Positions 1 through 7,139 of a stretch of 17,921 nt of DNA are shown here, piece after piece. Where the stretch lies: the NCBI GenBank assembly GCA_017999215.1, contig JAGOBQ010000018.1:1-17921 (forward strand). Direction: 5' to 3'. This stretch comes from Thermoanaerobaculia bacterium. GTDB taxonomy: Bacteria > Acidobacteriota > Thermoanaerobaculia > UBA5066. The position numbers and the translations under genes are program-made. The notes beneath the pieces are model-generated. The model ran no database searches. It was not told where the DNA came from and was given only the letters and a program-made list of their open reading frames with translations. Numbering within the stretch: the first letter of the stretch is position 1; each line of letters starts with the position of its first letter.

Positions 1-177
1 CTCCCGTGGTTCCCTCCCCCTGTGTCATGGCCACAAGAGGAATGCGTCACGTCGGCGGGCGCGGCACCGGCGGGTCCAGTCGGAGCATCCTCTCTGCCTC
101 GTGCCCATCGGGGGGGTGGGCGGCACACGGCGTGGCAGCGGGGGCGGCGTCGCGCTGTTCCGTCTCGTCCGGAGTGG

Positions 178-1005
178 ATGCGGGCCCGGCCCATGGATAG
201 GGAAGGCCTCAAAGCACGCGCTGCAGCGAGAACAGGGGAGTCGTCAGTCCGTCCGTGGCGTCGATACCGCGTCGGTCCGGTCGTCGTAGACGCGATCCGC
301 CGATCCGAGCTCGTGGACGCCCTCGTCGCGGCTTCCTCGGGAGGCGAGGGTCGATCCGCTGCCTACGTCAACGCGCATGTATTCGAGCTCCTGCATTCGG
401 ATCGGGAACTCGCGGCGGCGACGGAGGCGATGGATATGGTCTTCTGCGACGGCGTCGGGGCGCTGCTCGGGCTTCGGGCGCTCGGCGCCGTAATTCCAGA
501 GCGAATGACGCCGCCCGATTTCATCGACGAGGTGCTGCGTGACTTGCGCGATCGGGGCGGCACAGTCTTCCTTCTGGGTGACGAGACCGATGTCGTCGCG
601 AGGATGTCTGAGGTACTGGAGGATCGGTGGCCCGGCATCGTGGCAGGAGTCCACCACGGCTTCTTCCCACCTTCGGATCTCGGGTCCGTCGCCGCCCGGA
701 TAGCGAGCTCGCGCGCCAATCTCGTGCTCGTGGCGATGGGGAGCCCACGTCAGGAGCTGACGATCGTCGCGCTGCGGCGGGCCGGCCTCGGCGCGACTCT
801 CCTCGCCGTGGGCGGGCTCTTTCGTTGGTATTCCGGGGTCGAGACTCGAGGGCCGAGGTGGGCTACAGACCATGGACTCGAATGGCTCTTCCGGCTTCTC
901 GTGCAGCCCAGGAGAACAGCGCGACGCTACCTCTTCGGGCTTCCGCGGTTTGGCCTCAGGGTGGTCGGCCTCCGGTTGCTCGGGCGGTACGCGCGTGTGG
1001 CTTAA
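178..1005 (+). CDS. WecG/TagA/CpsF family glycosyltransferase
   Basis: Members of this family transfer an N-acetyl-hexosamine-type sugar from a nucleotide donor to a polyprenyl-diphosphate-linked acceptor on the inner face of the membrane, during polysaccharide or teichoic-acid linkage assembly. Counted from the ATG at 178 (275 aa), the family pattern is complete: AAYVNAHVFELL near residue 61, the CDGVG block with the conserved Asp at 91, ERMTPPDF at 108-115, a GSPRQE block, and a C-terminal GLEWLFRLL...PRRTARRYL segment that in this family binds the membrane. The frame stays open to position 22 (GTG) and possibly beyond the window edge. I chose 178 because homologs start about 20-30 residues before the first strand; an ATG at 193 is also possible and neither has a convincing Shine-Dalgarno sequence. 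The acceptor and sugar cannot be told from sequence. The flippase downstream supports a role in lipid-linked glycan assembly. Confidence 0.88.
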   Translation: MRARPMDREGLKARAAARTGESSVRPWRRYRVGPVVVDAIRRSELVDALVAASSGGEGRSAAYVNAHVFELLHSDRELAAATEAMDMVFCDGVGALLGLRALGAVIPERMTPPDFIDEVLRDLRDRGGTVFLLGDETDVVARMSEVLEDRWPGIVAGVHHGFFPPSDLGSVAARIASSRANLVLVAMGSPRQELTIVALRRAGLGATLLAVGGLFRWYSGVETRGPRWATDHGLEWLFRLLVQPRRTARRYLFGLPRFGLRVVGLRLLGRYARVA

Positions 1006-1085
1006 CCCCTCAATCGACGCTGGCCGCAGTGTTCAATGCTACCTACGGGGCGAATCCGATTTCTCTCGCCCGCTTGAAATGATTG

Positions 1086-2516
1086 ATGGTCAGCCCAAGG
1101 CATGACAGGCCGGCCAGCGCCATCGGTCCTGGTTCGCGACGCCAAAACTCGGTACTGGCGCTCTCTCTGAGCCTGACGGCGCGCGGTCTCCGCGCTGCGG
1201 GTCGCCTGCTTGCGTTCGCACTGGCGGCCCGGCTCTTTCGCCTTGGCGAGGTGGGTGACTTCGCCTTCTGGCTCGCGGCCGGATCCTTAACGGCCGTGCT
1301 GAGCGATCTTGGTCTCTCCGAGCACCTGACACGCGCTTTGCCGGGCGCTGTGGGCAACAACGGCATCGTCCGCGCTGCCCTGAGGGCCCGGCTGGCAGCG
1401 CTCCTGCCGTGCCTGGTATTCGGCTGGCTGATCGGGGTCGCATTCGGCGGGATAGGTGATCTCGGGGCCGTGGGCTCGTTCGCGTTTGGTGTCGCGGTCG
1501 GATTCTCCGACTTTCTCAGCGCGATCCGTCGCGCGACCGGTCGCTTCGATCTCGAGATCCTGGAGTCCGGACTCGTGACCGGGGTCGGGCTCGGTACGGG
1601 ACTCGCGGCCGTGGCTTCCGGGCTGGGTTTCGTTCCATTCCAGCTGGCGCTCGGCGCTGGTGCGGTCGGCGCAGCAGCGGTTCGGGTCGTGGCACTCGCG
1701 CGAACCGTGCGGAGCTCTGGAGACGGGGCCGGGCCAGGCGCCGGCCGCGTCGCCGCCGAGGCGAGGTGGCTCTGGGCGAGGGCCATCCTGGGATGGGGAT
1801 ACCTCGATGCCACTGTCCTTCTCGTGGGCCTCGTGTCCGATCCGGTACAGGTCGCTCTCTTCGCTGGCGCGGCCCGCCTCGTCGGCATCATGACGCAACC
1901 CCTGCTTGCGGTTGCGGCCGTCTTCACTCCCGTGCTGGCACACGAGGCAAGCTTTGGGCGCGAGCGCTTTGAGGCAGCTAGTCGCCGCCTCAATTGGATC
2001 GGTCTCGCGTCCGTGCCCTGTGCCTTCGCCGCCTGTATCGTCCTCGGGCATTTTGGCATTGCCGGCTTCGGCGCCGGCTTCCGCAGCGCCCAGCCGATTC
2101 TGGCCCTGCTGGCTCTTGGTTTCGCCGTTCATGCCGGGGTCCTCAGCAGCGTGCCTCTGATCGTCCTTGGACGGGAGCGGAGCCTCGTGCTGTCCACCAT
2201 CGGCGGCCAGTCCGTGCTCTGGATCACGACGCTCGCACTGGCCGGAAGGCGGGGGGCCGAAGGAGGCGCCATAGGCGTGCTAACCTGTTTAATCGCGGTG
2301 AAGGTCGCGACGGTGGTCCTGTATCAGCGGGCTCGACTGCCGTTGGGCGGCTGGCTCCAGTGTGCTGCGATCGCTGCGGTCCTCGCCTGGTTCCTCGCAG
2401 TGTGGAACCTGGACGGCTGGCCTCGGTGGAGTCTGCTCGGCGGCGGAGCGGTGATGAGCGGACTCGCTACGCTCGTTCTCCTGACCCGGACCAAGGTCGT
2501 CACGCATGCGGCGTAG
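1086..2516 (+). CDS. Wzx-like polysaccharide flippase (MOP superfamily)
   Basis: This is a hydrophobic protein of about 476 aa with some 12-14 predicted membrane segments by eye. They begin after a short basic N-terminus with SLTARGLRAAGRLLAFALAA. The size, the repeated long hydrophobic stretches with Gly/Ala/Leu bias, and the motif FRLGEVGDFAFW near the start of the second segment fit the Wzx/RfbX branch of the MOP exporters. These flip undecaprenyl-linked oligosaccharides across the inner membrane. The ATG at 1086 is preferred to an in-frame TTG at 1083; no clear ribosome site precedes either. It lies 80 bases after the WecG-like glycosyltransferase, so the two may be co-transcribed. Substrate specificity is unknown. 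An O-antigen polymerase is less likely because the long periplasmic loop typical of Wzy is absent. Confidence 0.82.
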   Translation: MVSPRHDRPASAIGPGSRRQNSVLALSLSLTARGLRAAGRLLAFALAARLFRLGEVGDFAFWLAAGSLTAVLSDLGLSEHLTRALPGAVGNNGIVRAALRARLAALLPCLVFGWLIGVAFGGIGDLGAVGSFAFGVAVGFSDFLSAIRRATGRFDLEILESGLVTGVGLGTGLAAVASGLGFVPFQLALGAGAVGAAAVRVVALARTVRSSGDGAGPGAGRVAAEARWLWARAILGWGYLDATVLLVGLVSDPVQVALFAGAARLVGIMTQPLLAVAAVFTPVLAHEASFGRERFEAASRRLNWIGLASVPCAFAACIVLGHFGIAGFGAGFRSAQPILALLALGFAVHAGVLSSVPLIVLGRERSLVLSTIGGQSVLWITTLALAGRRGAEGGAIGVLTCLIAVKVATVVLYQRARLPLGGWLQCAAIAAVLAWFLAVWNLDGWPRWSLLGGGAVMSGLATLVLLTRTKVVTHAA

Positions 2517-2677
2517 AAACGTGCCGGCTGCCAGGTCTCGGTGGCAAGTGCCAGACGAAATTGCGGCTTCCGGCGCGGCCTCGCATGGAAACGGTGGCGT
2601 GGCGGCGCCGAGACGACACCTTTTCGCGGACATGCAATGGGCGCATACAGGCCGGGCTCGGGAACCCGCGCGCCGGT

Positions 2678-2683
2678 GGAGGG
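2678..2683 (+). promoter_or_regulatory. Shine-Dalgarno site deciding a GTG start
   Basis: GGAGGG lies 6 bases before the GTG at 2690. It is the strongest ribosome site in this stretch. It argues for that GTG over the in-frame ATG at 2585, which has no purine-rich leader. Confidence 0.7.
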
Positions 2684-2689
2684 CAGATC

Positions 2690-3703
2690 GTGAGCAGGAG
2701 TACCGAGACCGAGGATTTGCGAGGACCTTCAGCTTTCGTTCCCGAGCTCGAGGTCGTGAACTGTGACCTTTGCGGCAGCATGGCCGGGTCGCTCCTGCTT
2801 CGTGGGGACGACTCCCGGTATGGGGTGTCTGGCACGTTCGCCGTCGTGCGTTGCGAGGTCTGCGACCTTGTGCGAGTGAGCCCCCGGCCGACCCTCGACT
2901 CACTGTCACACTACTACCCCGTCGAATACGAGCCGCATCAGGATCCGGGCCTTCAGCATCGGAGCCGCGTCGGCGATCTGCTCCGGCGCCTCGGCCTGGA
3001 CTCGTCGGGAGGAGCACGCCGGCTCCTGGTGTGGCTCTACAACTGTCTTGCCTTCCGCGCCTTCTTGGCTGGTGCACCGGGTCGGATTCTCGACGTGGGT
3101 TGCGGAGCGGGTGCCTATCTCGCGGTCTGGAAGAGTCTGGGGTGGACGGTGGAGGGCGTGGAACCCAATGAGCGGGCCGCTGCGGTTGCGGCGGAGCGGC
3201 TGGGAGCGACGGTGCACGTGGGATTGGTCGAGGACCTCCAGCTTGAGGCCGGCAGGTACGACTTGGTGACCATGTGCCACAGCCTCGAGCACGTGCGCTC
3301 TCCCCGGACTGTCCTCCGCGTGGTTCACCGGCTCCTGTCGCAGAAGGGCCGGTTGCTCCTGATGATGCCGAACTTCGCGGCCTGGGAGCGCTCGCTCCTC
3401 GGAGAGGACTGGTACGGTCTCGAGATTCCCAGACACCTCTATCACTTCGAGCCCCGCACCCTCATCAACGTTCTCGAGAAGGAGGGGTTCGTGGTCAGGT
3501 CCCTGTGGGGCTCTGCTCAGCCTGACGGCTTGATTCGCAGCCTCCGCCACCGCCTGGGCCGTCACGACGCGGACCGAGCCGTGGGACCAGTTGCGCGGGT
3601 GGTGGGCACCGCAGTTTTGACGTTACCCGCCGTCCTCCGCCGTTCCGGACGAATGTGGGCCGTCGCAGAGCGCGCAGAGGACCTGGCGGGGCCCACGATC
3701 TAG
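2690..3703 (+). CDS. class I SAM-dependent methyltransferase with N-terminal zinc ribbon
   Basis: The 337-aa protein has two parts. Residues 25-58 carry two CxxC pairs (Cys25/28 and Cys55/58), the zinc-ribbon knuckles common in sugar and polyketide C-methyltransferases. A Rossmann SAM-binding domain follows with motif I DVGCGAGAYL at 135-144, an acidic residue after strand 2 (VEGVEPNE), and the post-motif DLVTMCHSLEHV, typical of the Methyltransf_11/23 group. The segment MPNFAAWERSLLGEDWYGL and the PRHLYHF block are also usual in this group, which often sits in glycan clusters. The frame is open far upstream, but that part overlaps the flippase gene and is a shadow. The GTG at 2690 has a strong ribosome site. 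The preceding 173 bases hold no other gene that I can see. The likely target is a sugar of the exported glycan, by context only. Confidence 0.88.
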   Translation: MSRSTETEDLRGPSAFVPELEVVNCDLCGSMAGSLLLRGDDSRYGVSGTFAVVRCEVCDLVRVSPRPTLDSLSHYYPVEYEPHQDPGLQHRSRVGDLLRRLGLDSSGGARRLLVWLYNCLAFRAFLAGAPGRILDVGCGAGAYLAVWKSLGWTVEGVEPNERAAAVAAERLGATVHVGLVEDLQLEAGRYDLVTMCHSLEHVRSPRTVLRVVHRLLSQKGRLLLMMPNFAAWERSLLGEDWYGLEIPRHLYHFEPRTLINVLEKEGFVVRSLWGSAQPDGLIRSLRHRLGRHDADRAVGPVARVVGTAVLTLPAVLRRSGRMWAVAERAEDLAGPTI

Positions 3704-3731
3704 GCTCTCCGCACCGTTGGTGGACGGAGCC
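3703..3731. terminator. possible bidirectional hairpin between convergent genes
   Basis: An imperfect inverted repeat (GGCTC...GAGCC enclosing CACC-GTT-GGTG) sits directly after the methyltransferase stop, in the 71-base gap before the end of the convergent phosphotransferase gene. There is no T-tract, so the call is weak. Confidence 0.25.
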
Positions 3732-3774
3732 CCAGGCGGCGGATGACCTCGGCGGCCCGTTCCTCCCCGGCTGG

Positions 3775-4617
3775 TCAGGATCCTGCCGGCGGATCGACGG
3801 ATCTTGGCCCAGCCACCCGGGAGACCTCGTCGTCAAGGTACGGCGTGGCGAGGGCCAGCCACACGATGCCGGCCTCTTTCACGAGCGCCCCGAGGGTGTA
3901 GAAGAGGAACGCCGGGAAAACGAGCCAAAGGGCCAGTGCAGGGAAGATGGCTTCGATAACGAGCAGGGACGAGAGGACCAGCCAGATGTTCGTCTGGTAG
4001 AGGAGGCTCTCCTCGACGAAGCGCCGCAACCAGGAGGCGCCCCCGCCCTTCGCTGCGGGCGGACCCGCGACGGGAGGCCTCGCCGCCCCAGCAGGAGGCT
4101 CCCGTAAAGTCTCGGCAGGAGATCGCTTCTGGAGCACCTCGAGAACGACCCGCCTCGTCACGGGAGCGGCGCAGCGACCGAACACTGCGGCGAGGAGCGC
4201 GAGCCCAAGGGGAACGACGCCGCCACCGGCACGCAGAAGGTGAGCGCCAACCGCGAGGCCGAAGGCATTGATCTGAAGGTAGGCGCTCCAGTTCTCCAGG
4301 AACATCCCCCGGAGGGAGCAGCGACCGAGCGCGCGCGCGAGCTCGCCGTCGACTGAGTCCAGGACGGAGTAGAGGTGGAACAGCAACGCCCCGAGCAGAA
4401 CGAGAGGCCGGTCGCCGAAGGCGATCAGGGAGCACAACGCAAGTCCTATCGCGATGTTGAGAGCGCTCACCAGGTTCGGCGATACCTGGTAGGGGAGCAG
4501 GAGCGCAGTGAGATAGGCCGAGACCCGCCGCGTGAAGTACGTGTCGTACAGGTTGGCGGTCCTCCGCTGCGCGCCTGCACGAACTGCCGCGACGCGCTCG
4601 CCGTACGTAGGGCTCAC
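3775..4617 (-). CDS. CDP-alcohol phosphotransferase, DIPP/PI-phosphate synthase-like, with altered active site
   Basis: The family moves a phospho-alcohol from a CDP-alcohol to a second alcohol inside the membrane. The 280-aa protein shows several hydrophobic segments and the signature start DSVDGELAR (Asp87, Asp90, Gly91, Ala94-Arg95), then Gly104 at the right spacing. Where the canonical motif has its third and fourth aspartates, this protein has Glu108 and Ala112. The fourth aspartate is the proposed catalytic base, so activity may be altered or lost. A Pro/Ala-rich loop lies around residues 165-185. The GTG start at 4617 overlaps the cytidylyltransferase stop by 4 bases (GTGA), implying translational coupling. 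By analogy with archaeal enzymes in which this domain is fused to the cytidylyltransferase, the substrate is probably CDP-inositol. The acceptor (inositol phosphate, a lipid alcohol or a sugar) is unknown. Confidence 0.83.
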   Translation of the reverse strand: MSPTYGERVAAVRAGAQRRTANLYDTYFTRRVSAYLTALLLPYQVSPNLVSALNIAIGLALCSLIAFGDRPLVLLGALLFHLYSVLDSVDGELARALGRCSLRGMFLENWSAYLQINAFGLAVGAHLLRAGGGVVPLGLALLAAVFGRCAAPVTRRVVLEVLQKRSPAETLREPPAGAARPPVAGPPAAKGGGASWLRRFVEESLLYQTNIWLVLSSLLVIEAIFPALALWLVFPAFLFYTLGALVKEAGIVWLALATPYLDDEVSRVAGPRSVDPPAGS

Positions 4618-5363
4618 GGTTCCCGCCTCGCGAGGGCGACCTCAGCTTCGGCCCGCATCTCGGCGGTGTCGACGTCGCGCCAGAAGCCGCCCTGGATGTC
4701 GAGGACGGTCATCCGGCCCGCCCGAGCGAGCCGGGCCACGCCGTCGCTCAGCGACGCGTCGCCCTGCTCCTCTCGGACCTCGGCGAGGGCGGACAGCAGG
4801 CCGGGGGTGCAGACGAACACGCCGATGTCCACCGCGTCGAACTCCACCAGCTCCTTTCCGATGGCCACGAGCCTGTCATCCGCCGTGCTCACCTTCGTGG
4901 CGTCCTCCAGGTCGAACACGTGGTCGATGTCCCTGTCGACGAGGAGAGTGGCGCCGTCGCCGGGTGGCGCGACGCCCGGGATCAGCCGCATCACCTCGTC
5001 GCCGACGACGTGATCGGCCATTGCAAGGACGAACTCGCCGGCGAGTTGCTCGCGCGCGGCCAGCAGGCTGACGCCGTTCTTGAGGCGGTAGTCCGGGTTG
5101 AATACGGTCTCCACCGCGACCCCGAGGCGCGGGCGCCAGGATGCGACCTGGTCCTCGATCTCAGAGGCGCGGTGTCCCGTCACGATCACCACACGACGGC
5201 AGCCGGCGATTTCGAGCTGGCGGACCGCCCGAAGCAAGGCCGGGACGGACCGGATGGGGACGAGCGGCTTCGGGGCGCTCTCGCCGCCGACCGCCAGCCG
5301 GGTACCGAGACCGGCGGCGAGAACGACACCCGCCCGGTCGACCGCCGTATCAGAGCGAGGAAT
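4614..5363 (-). CDS. CTP:inositol-1-phosphate cytidylyltransferase-like nucleotidyltransferase
   Basis: The predicted reaction is CTP plus inositol-1-phosphate giving CDP-inositol and pyrophosphate, in the cytoplasm. Numbered from an ATT codon at 5363 (249 aa), the nucleotidyltransferase fold is complete: AAGLGTRL at 16-23 with Lys32 of the PKP motif, NGVSLL at 96-101, the metal Asp117 in MADHV, ATK at 155-157, FDAVDIGVFV at 175-184 and the second metal site DVD at 230-232. The NGVSLL, ADHV, IGKELVEFD and VD-G-FV blocks closely follow the archaeal IPCT domain of di-myo-inositol phosphate synthesis as I remember it. A plain hexose-1-phosphate nucleotidyltransferase is therefore less likely. 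The frame has no ATG, GTG or TTG between a GTG at 5534, deep inside the synthase gene, and the catalytic loop. An ATT with a good ribosome site is the only reasonable start. It overlaps the synthase stop by 14 bases. Confidence 0.83.
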   Translation of the reverse strand: MPRSDTAVDRAGVVLAAGLGTRLAVGGESAPKPLVPIRSVPALLRAVRQLEIAGCRRVVIVTGHRASEIEDQVASWRPRLGVAVETVFNPDYRLKNGVSLLAAREQLAGEFVLAMADHVVGDEVMRLIPGVAPPGDGATLLVDRDIDHVFDLEDATKVSTADDRLVAIGKELVEFDAVDIGVFVCTPGLLSALAEVREEQGDASLSDGVARLARAGRMTVLDIQGGFWRDVDTAEMRAEAEVALARREP

Positions 5364-6699
5364 CGTCGTCCTCGGCGAGATGCGTGAGGGGCTGCTCGCC
5401 CGCCAGGACGCGGAGCGTGTTCTTGAGCCGAAAGTGCTGAATGAAGAGATCGTGCTCGGCGACGTGTCCCTGCTCGACGTGCGGGCTCTTGAAGAAGAAA
5501 GACAGCCACTCCTGGACGCCGGAACGGCCGGCACGCTGGGCCAGGTCGAGGAGCAGGACCAGGTCGAGGACCAGCGGTGCGGCGAGAATGGAGTCGCGAC
5601 AGAGGAAGTTGATTTTCAGCTGCATCGGATAGCCGAGCCAGCCGAAGATGTCGACGTTGTCCCAGCCTTCCTTGGAATCCCCTCGCGGCGGGTAGTAGTT
5701 GATCCGGATACGGTGGTGGAGGTCGCCGTAGAGCTGCGGATAGAGACTCGGCTGGAGAATCGAGTCGAGGACGCCGGACTTCGATACCTCCTTTGCCCGG
5801 AAGCTCTCCGGGTCGTCGAGCACCTCGCCGTCGCGATTGCCCAGGAGGTTGGTCGAGAACCAGCCGTGGACGCCCACCATTCGTGCCTTGAGTCCCGGAG
5901 CGATGATCGTCTTGAGCAGGGTCTGGCCTGTCTTGAAGTCCTTGCCCGCGATCGGTACACGGTTCTCGAGAGCGAGCTGCTCGAGGGCCGGGAAGTCGGC
6001 CGAGAGGTTGGGGGCGCCGTTGGCGTAGGCGACACCCTCCTTCAGCGCGGCGTAGGCGTAGAGCTGCGACGGCGAGATCGCGGGGTCATCCTGGGAGAGG
6101 CCGGCCTCGAAGGCGTCGATGGACTGGTGGCAGGGCGCTGGGGTGAGGAAGATCTCCGTCGATCCGCACCAGATCATCACCGCGCGGGACGCCCCGGAAT
6201 CCGCGAGCGCTTTGCGGACGTCGACCCGGAGCGCCTCAGCCAGATCCCGCTTGTGACGTAGCGGTTTGACGTTCGGCCCGTCGAGACGCTTGACGTAGTG
6301 TTGGTCGAACGCGGCGGCCATCGGCGCCACACCCGATAGAAAGTCCCGAAGGGCGTCGACATGGGACCGCTGCAGCACTTCCGCGCGGCAAGCGGCCTCG
6401 TACGCGTTGTCGGGAATGGGGTCCCAGCCCGCGAAACAGAGATCTTCGAGAGGAGCCAACGGAACCAAGTCGCGAATGAGGGGATTGCGCTGGTCGGAAC
6501 GCCTGCCGATGCGGATGGTCTGAAGCTGTGTGATCGAACCGAACGGCTGGGAAGTGCCGCGGCGAACGGCCTCCACACCGGCCATGAAAGTCGTCGCGAC
6601 CGCACCCATCCCAGGCGTGAGGACGAGGAGGCGCCCCCGACTTGGCGGGACGCCGGAGCCAGTGCGCGATATCGCGGCATTATCCAGTCTGGAATTCAT
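5350..6699 (-). CDS. myo-inositol-1-phosphate synthase
   Basis: This NAD-dependent enzyme converts glucose-6-phosphate to 1L-myo-inositol-1-phosphate, the committed step of inositol synthesis. The 449-aa protein has the nucleotide loop PGMGAVATT at 29-37, then SQPFGSITQLQTIRIG, GWDPIPDNAYEAA, YVKRLDGPNVK, MIWCGSTEIF, GAPNLSADFPALEQLA, the catalytic GKDFKTGQT at 252-260, STNLLGNRDGEVLDDPESF and YYPPRGDSKEGWDNVDIFGW. All are hallmarks of the long bacterial synthase branch. The frame is open upstream to a TTG at 6885, but I prefer the ATG at 6699 because homologs begin about 20-25 residues before the NAD loop. No ribosome site precedes it; a TATACT hexamer at 6707-6712 on the - strand could give a nearly leaderless message. 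It is the first gene of a three-gene overlapping operon, so it supplies substrate to the cytidylyltransferase. Confidence 0.95.
   Translation of the reverse strand: MNSRLDNAAISRTGSGVPPSRGRLLVLTPGMGAVATTFMAGVEAVRRGTSQPFGSITQLQTIRIGRRSDQRNPLIRDLVPLAPLEDLCFAGWDPIPDNAYEAACRAEVLQRSHVDALRDFLSGVAPMAAAFDQHYVKRLDGPNVKPLRHKRDLAEALRVDVRKALADSGASRAVMIWCGSTEIFLTPAPCHQSIDAFEAGLSQDDPAISPSQLYAYAALKEGVAYANGAPNLSADFPALEQLALENRVPIAGKDFKTGQTLLKTIIAPGLKARMVGVHGWFSTNLLGNRDGEVLDDPESFRAKEVSKSGVLDSILQPSLYPQLYGDLHHRIRINYYPPRGDSKEGWDNVDIFGWLGYPMQLKINFLCRDSILAAPLVLDLVLLLDLAQRAGRSGVQEWLSFFFKSPHVEQGHVAEHDLFIQHFRLKNTLRVLAGEQPLTHLAEDDDSSL
5369..5373 (-). promoter_or_regulatory. ribosome site before an ATT start
   Basis: Read on the - strand, GAGGA is followed by 5 bases and then ATT (5363-5361). 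The site lies inside the last codons of the synthase gene. It supports initiation at ATT, helped by coupling to the ribosome finishing the upstream gene. Confidence 0.5.
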
Positions 6700-7139
6700 G
6701 AGGCCAAGTATAGACGCGACTCCCGTCACAGGTGGAGTGATGACTATGGCGATGACCGGAACCCGAATCCGTGAAGTGCGCCCGCCCGGCGGCGTCTTCG
6801 CGCGGATTTCGCGAACATGAATAGTCTCGAAATACTGGATTACGAGCGCCAGGTCTTTCCAGTCCGCGGTCTGCTGATCCGCCAAGGCGGACTCCAGTCC
6901 CTTCGGTTCGGGAAATGGCCGGCCTTCGGAAGAGGTCGTACTATCTCCTCCGCGACGCTGCCATCGATACCTACAGCGCGATAGCTACGATGGGACCCTA
7001 GGAGACCAGTCTTCCTTCAGCCCCCGTGCTGCGGTTACTCGGTCCGGTCCTCCTTCGGGCATTCGGTCGCGCCGCCGACCTCAGGCCTCCCCTCTGGCGT
7101 CGTGAACGCGGGCGCATCCGCGATCGGCGGCGTGCGCGG
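6700..7139. other. 440-base intergenic stretch, no convincing gene
   Basis: This gap lies between the mannosyltransferase stop and the inositol synthase start, both on the - strand. It holds an in-frame 62-codon upstream extension of the synthase (TTG at 6885 with GGAG 6 bases before it), judged untranslated or marginal. It also holds a TATACT hexamer at 6707-6712 (- strand) without a matching -35 box. I see no RNA gene, repeat or terminator. It probably carries the promoter of the inositol operon. Confidence 0.5.

Noticed and set aside
1994..2689. upstream extension of the methyltransferase frame
   Set aside because: Most of it overlaps the flippase gene in another frame and is Arg-rich. 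The GTG at 2690 with GGAGGG is the better start.
6700..6885. 62-residue N-terminal extension of the inositol synthase starting at TTG
   Set aside because: It has a passable GGAG site, but homologs start near the ATG at 6699 and the extension shows no recognisable domain.
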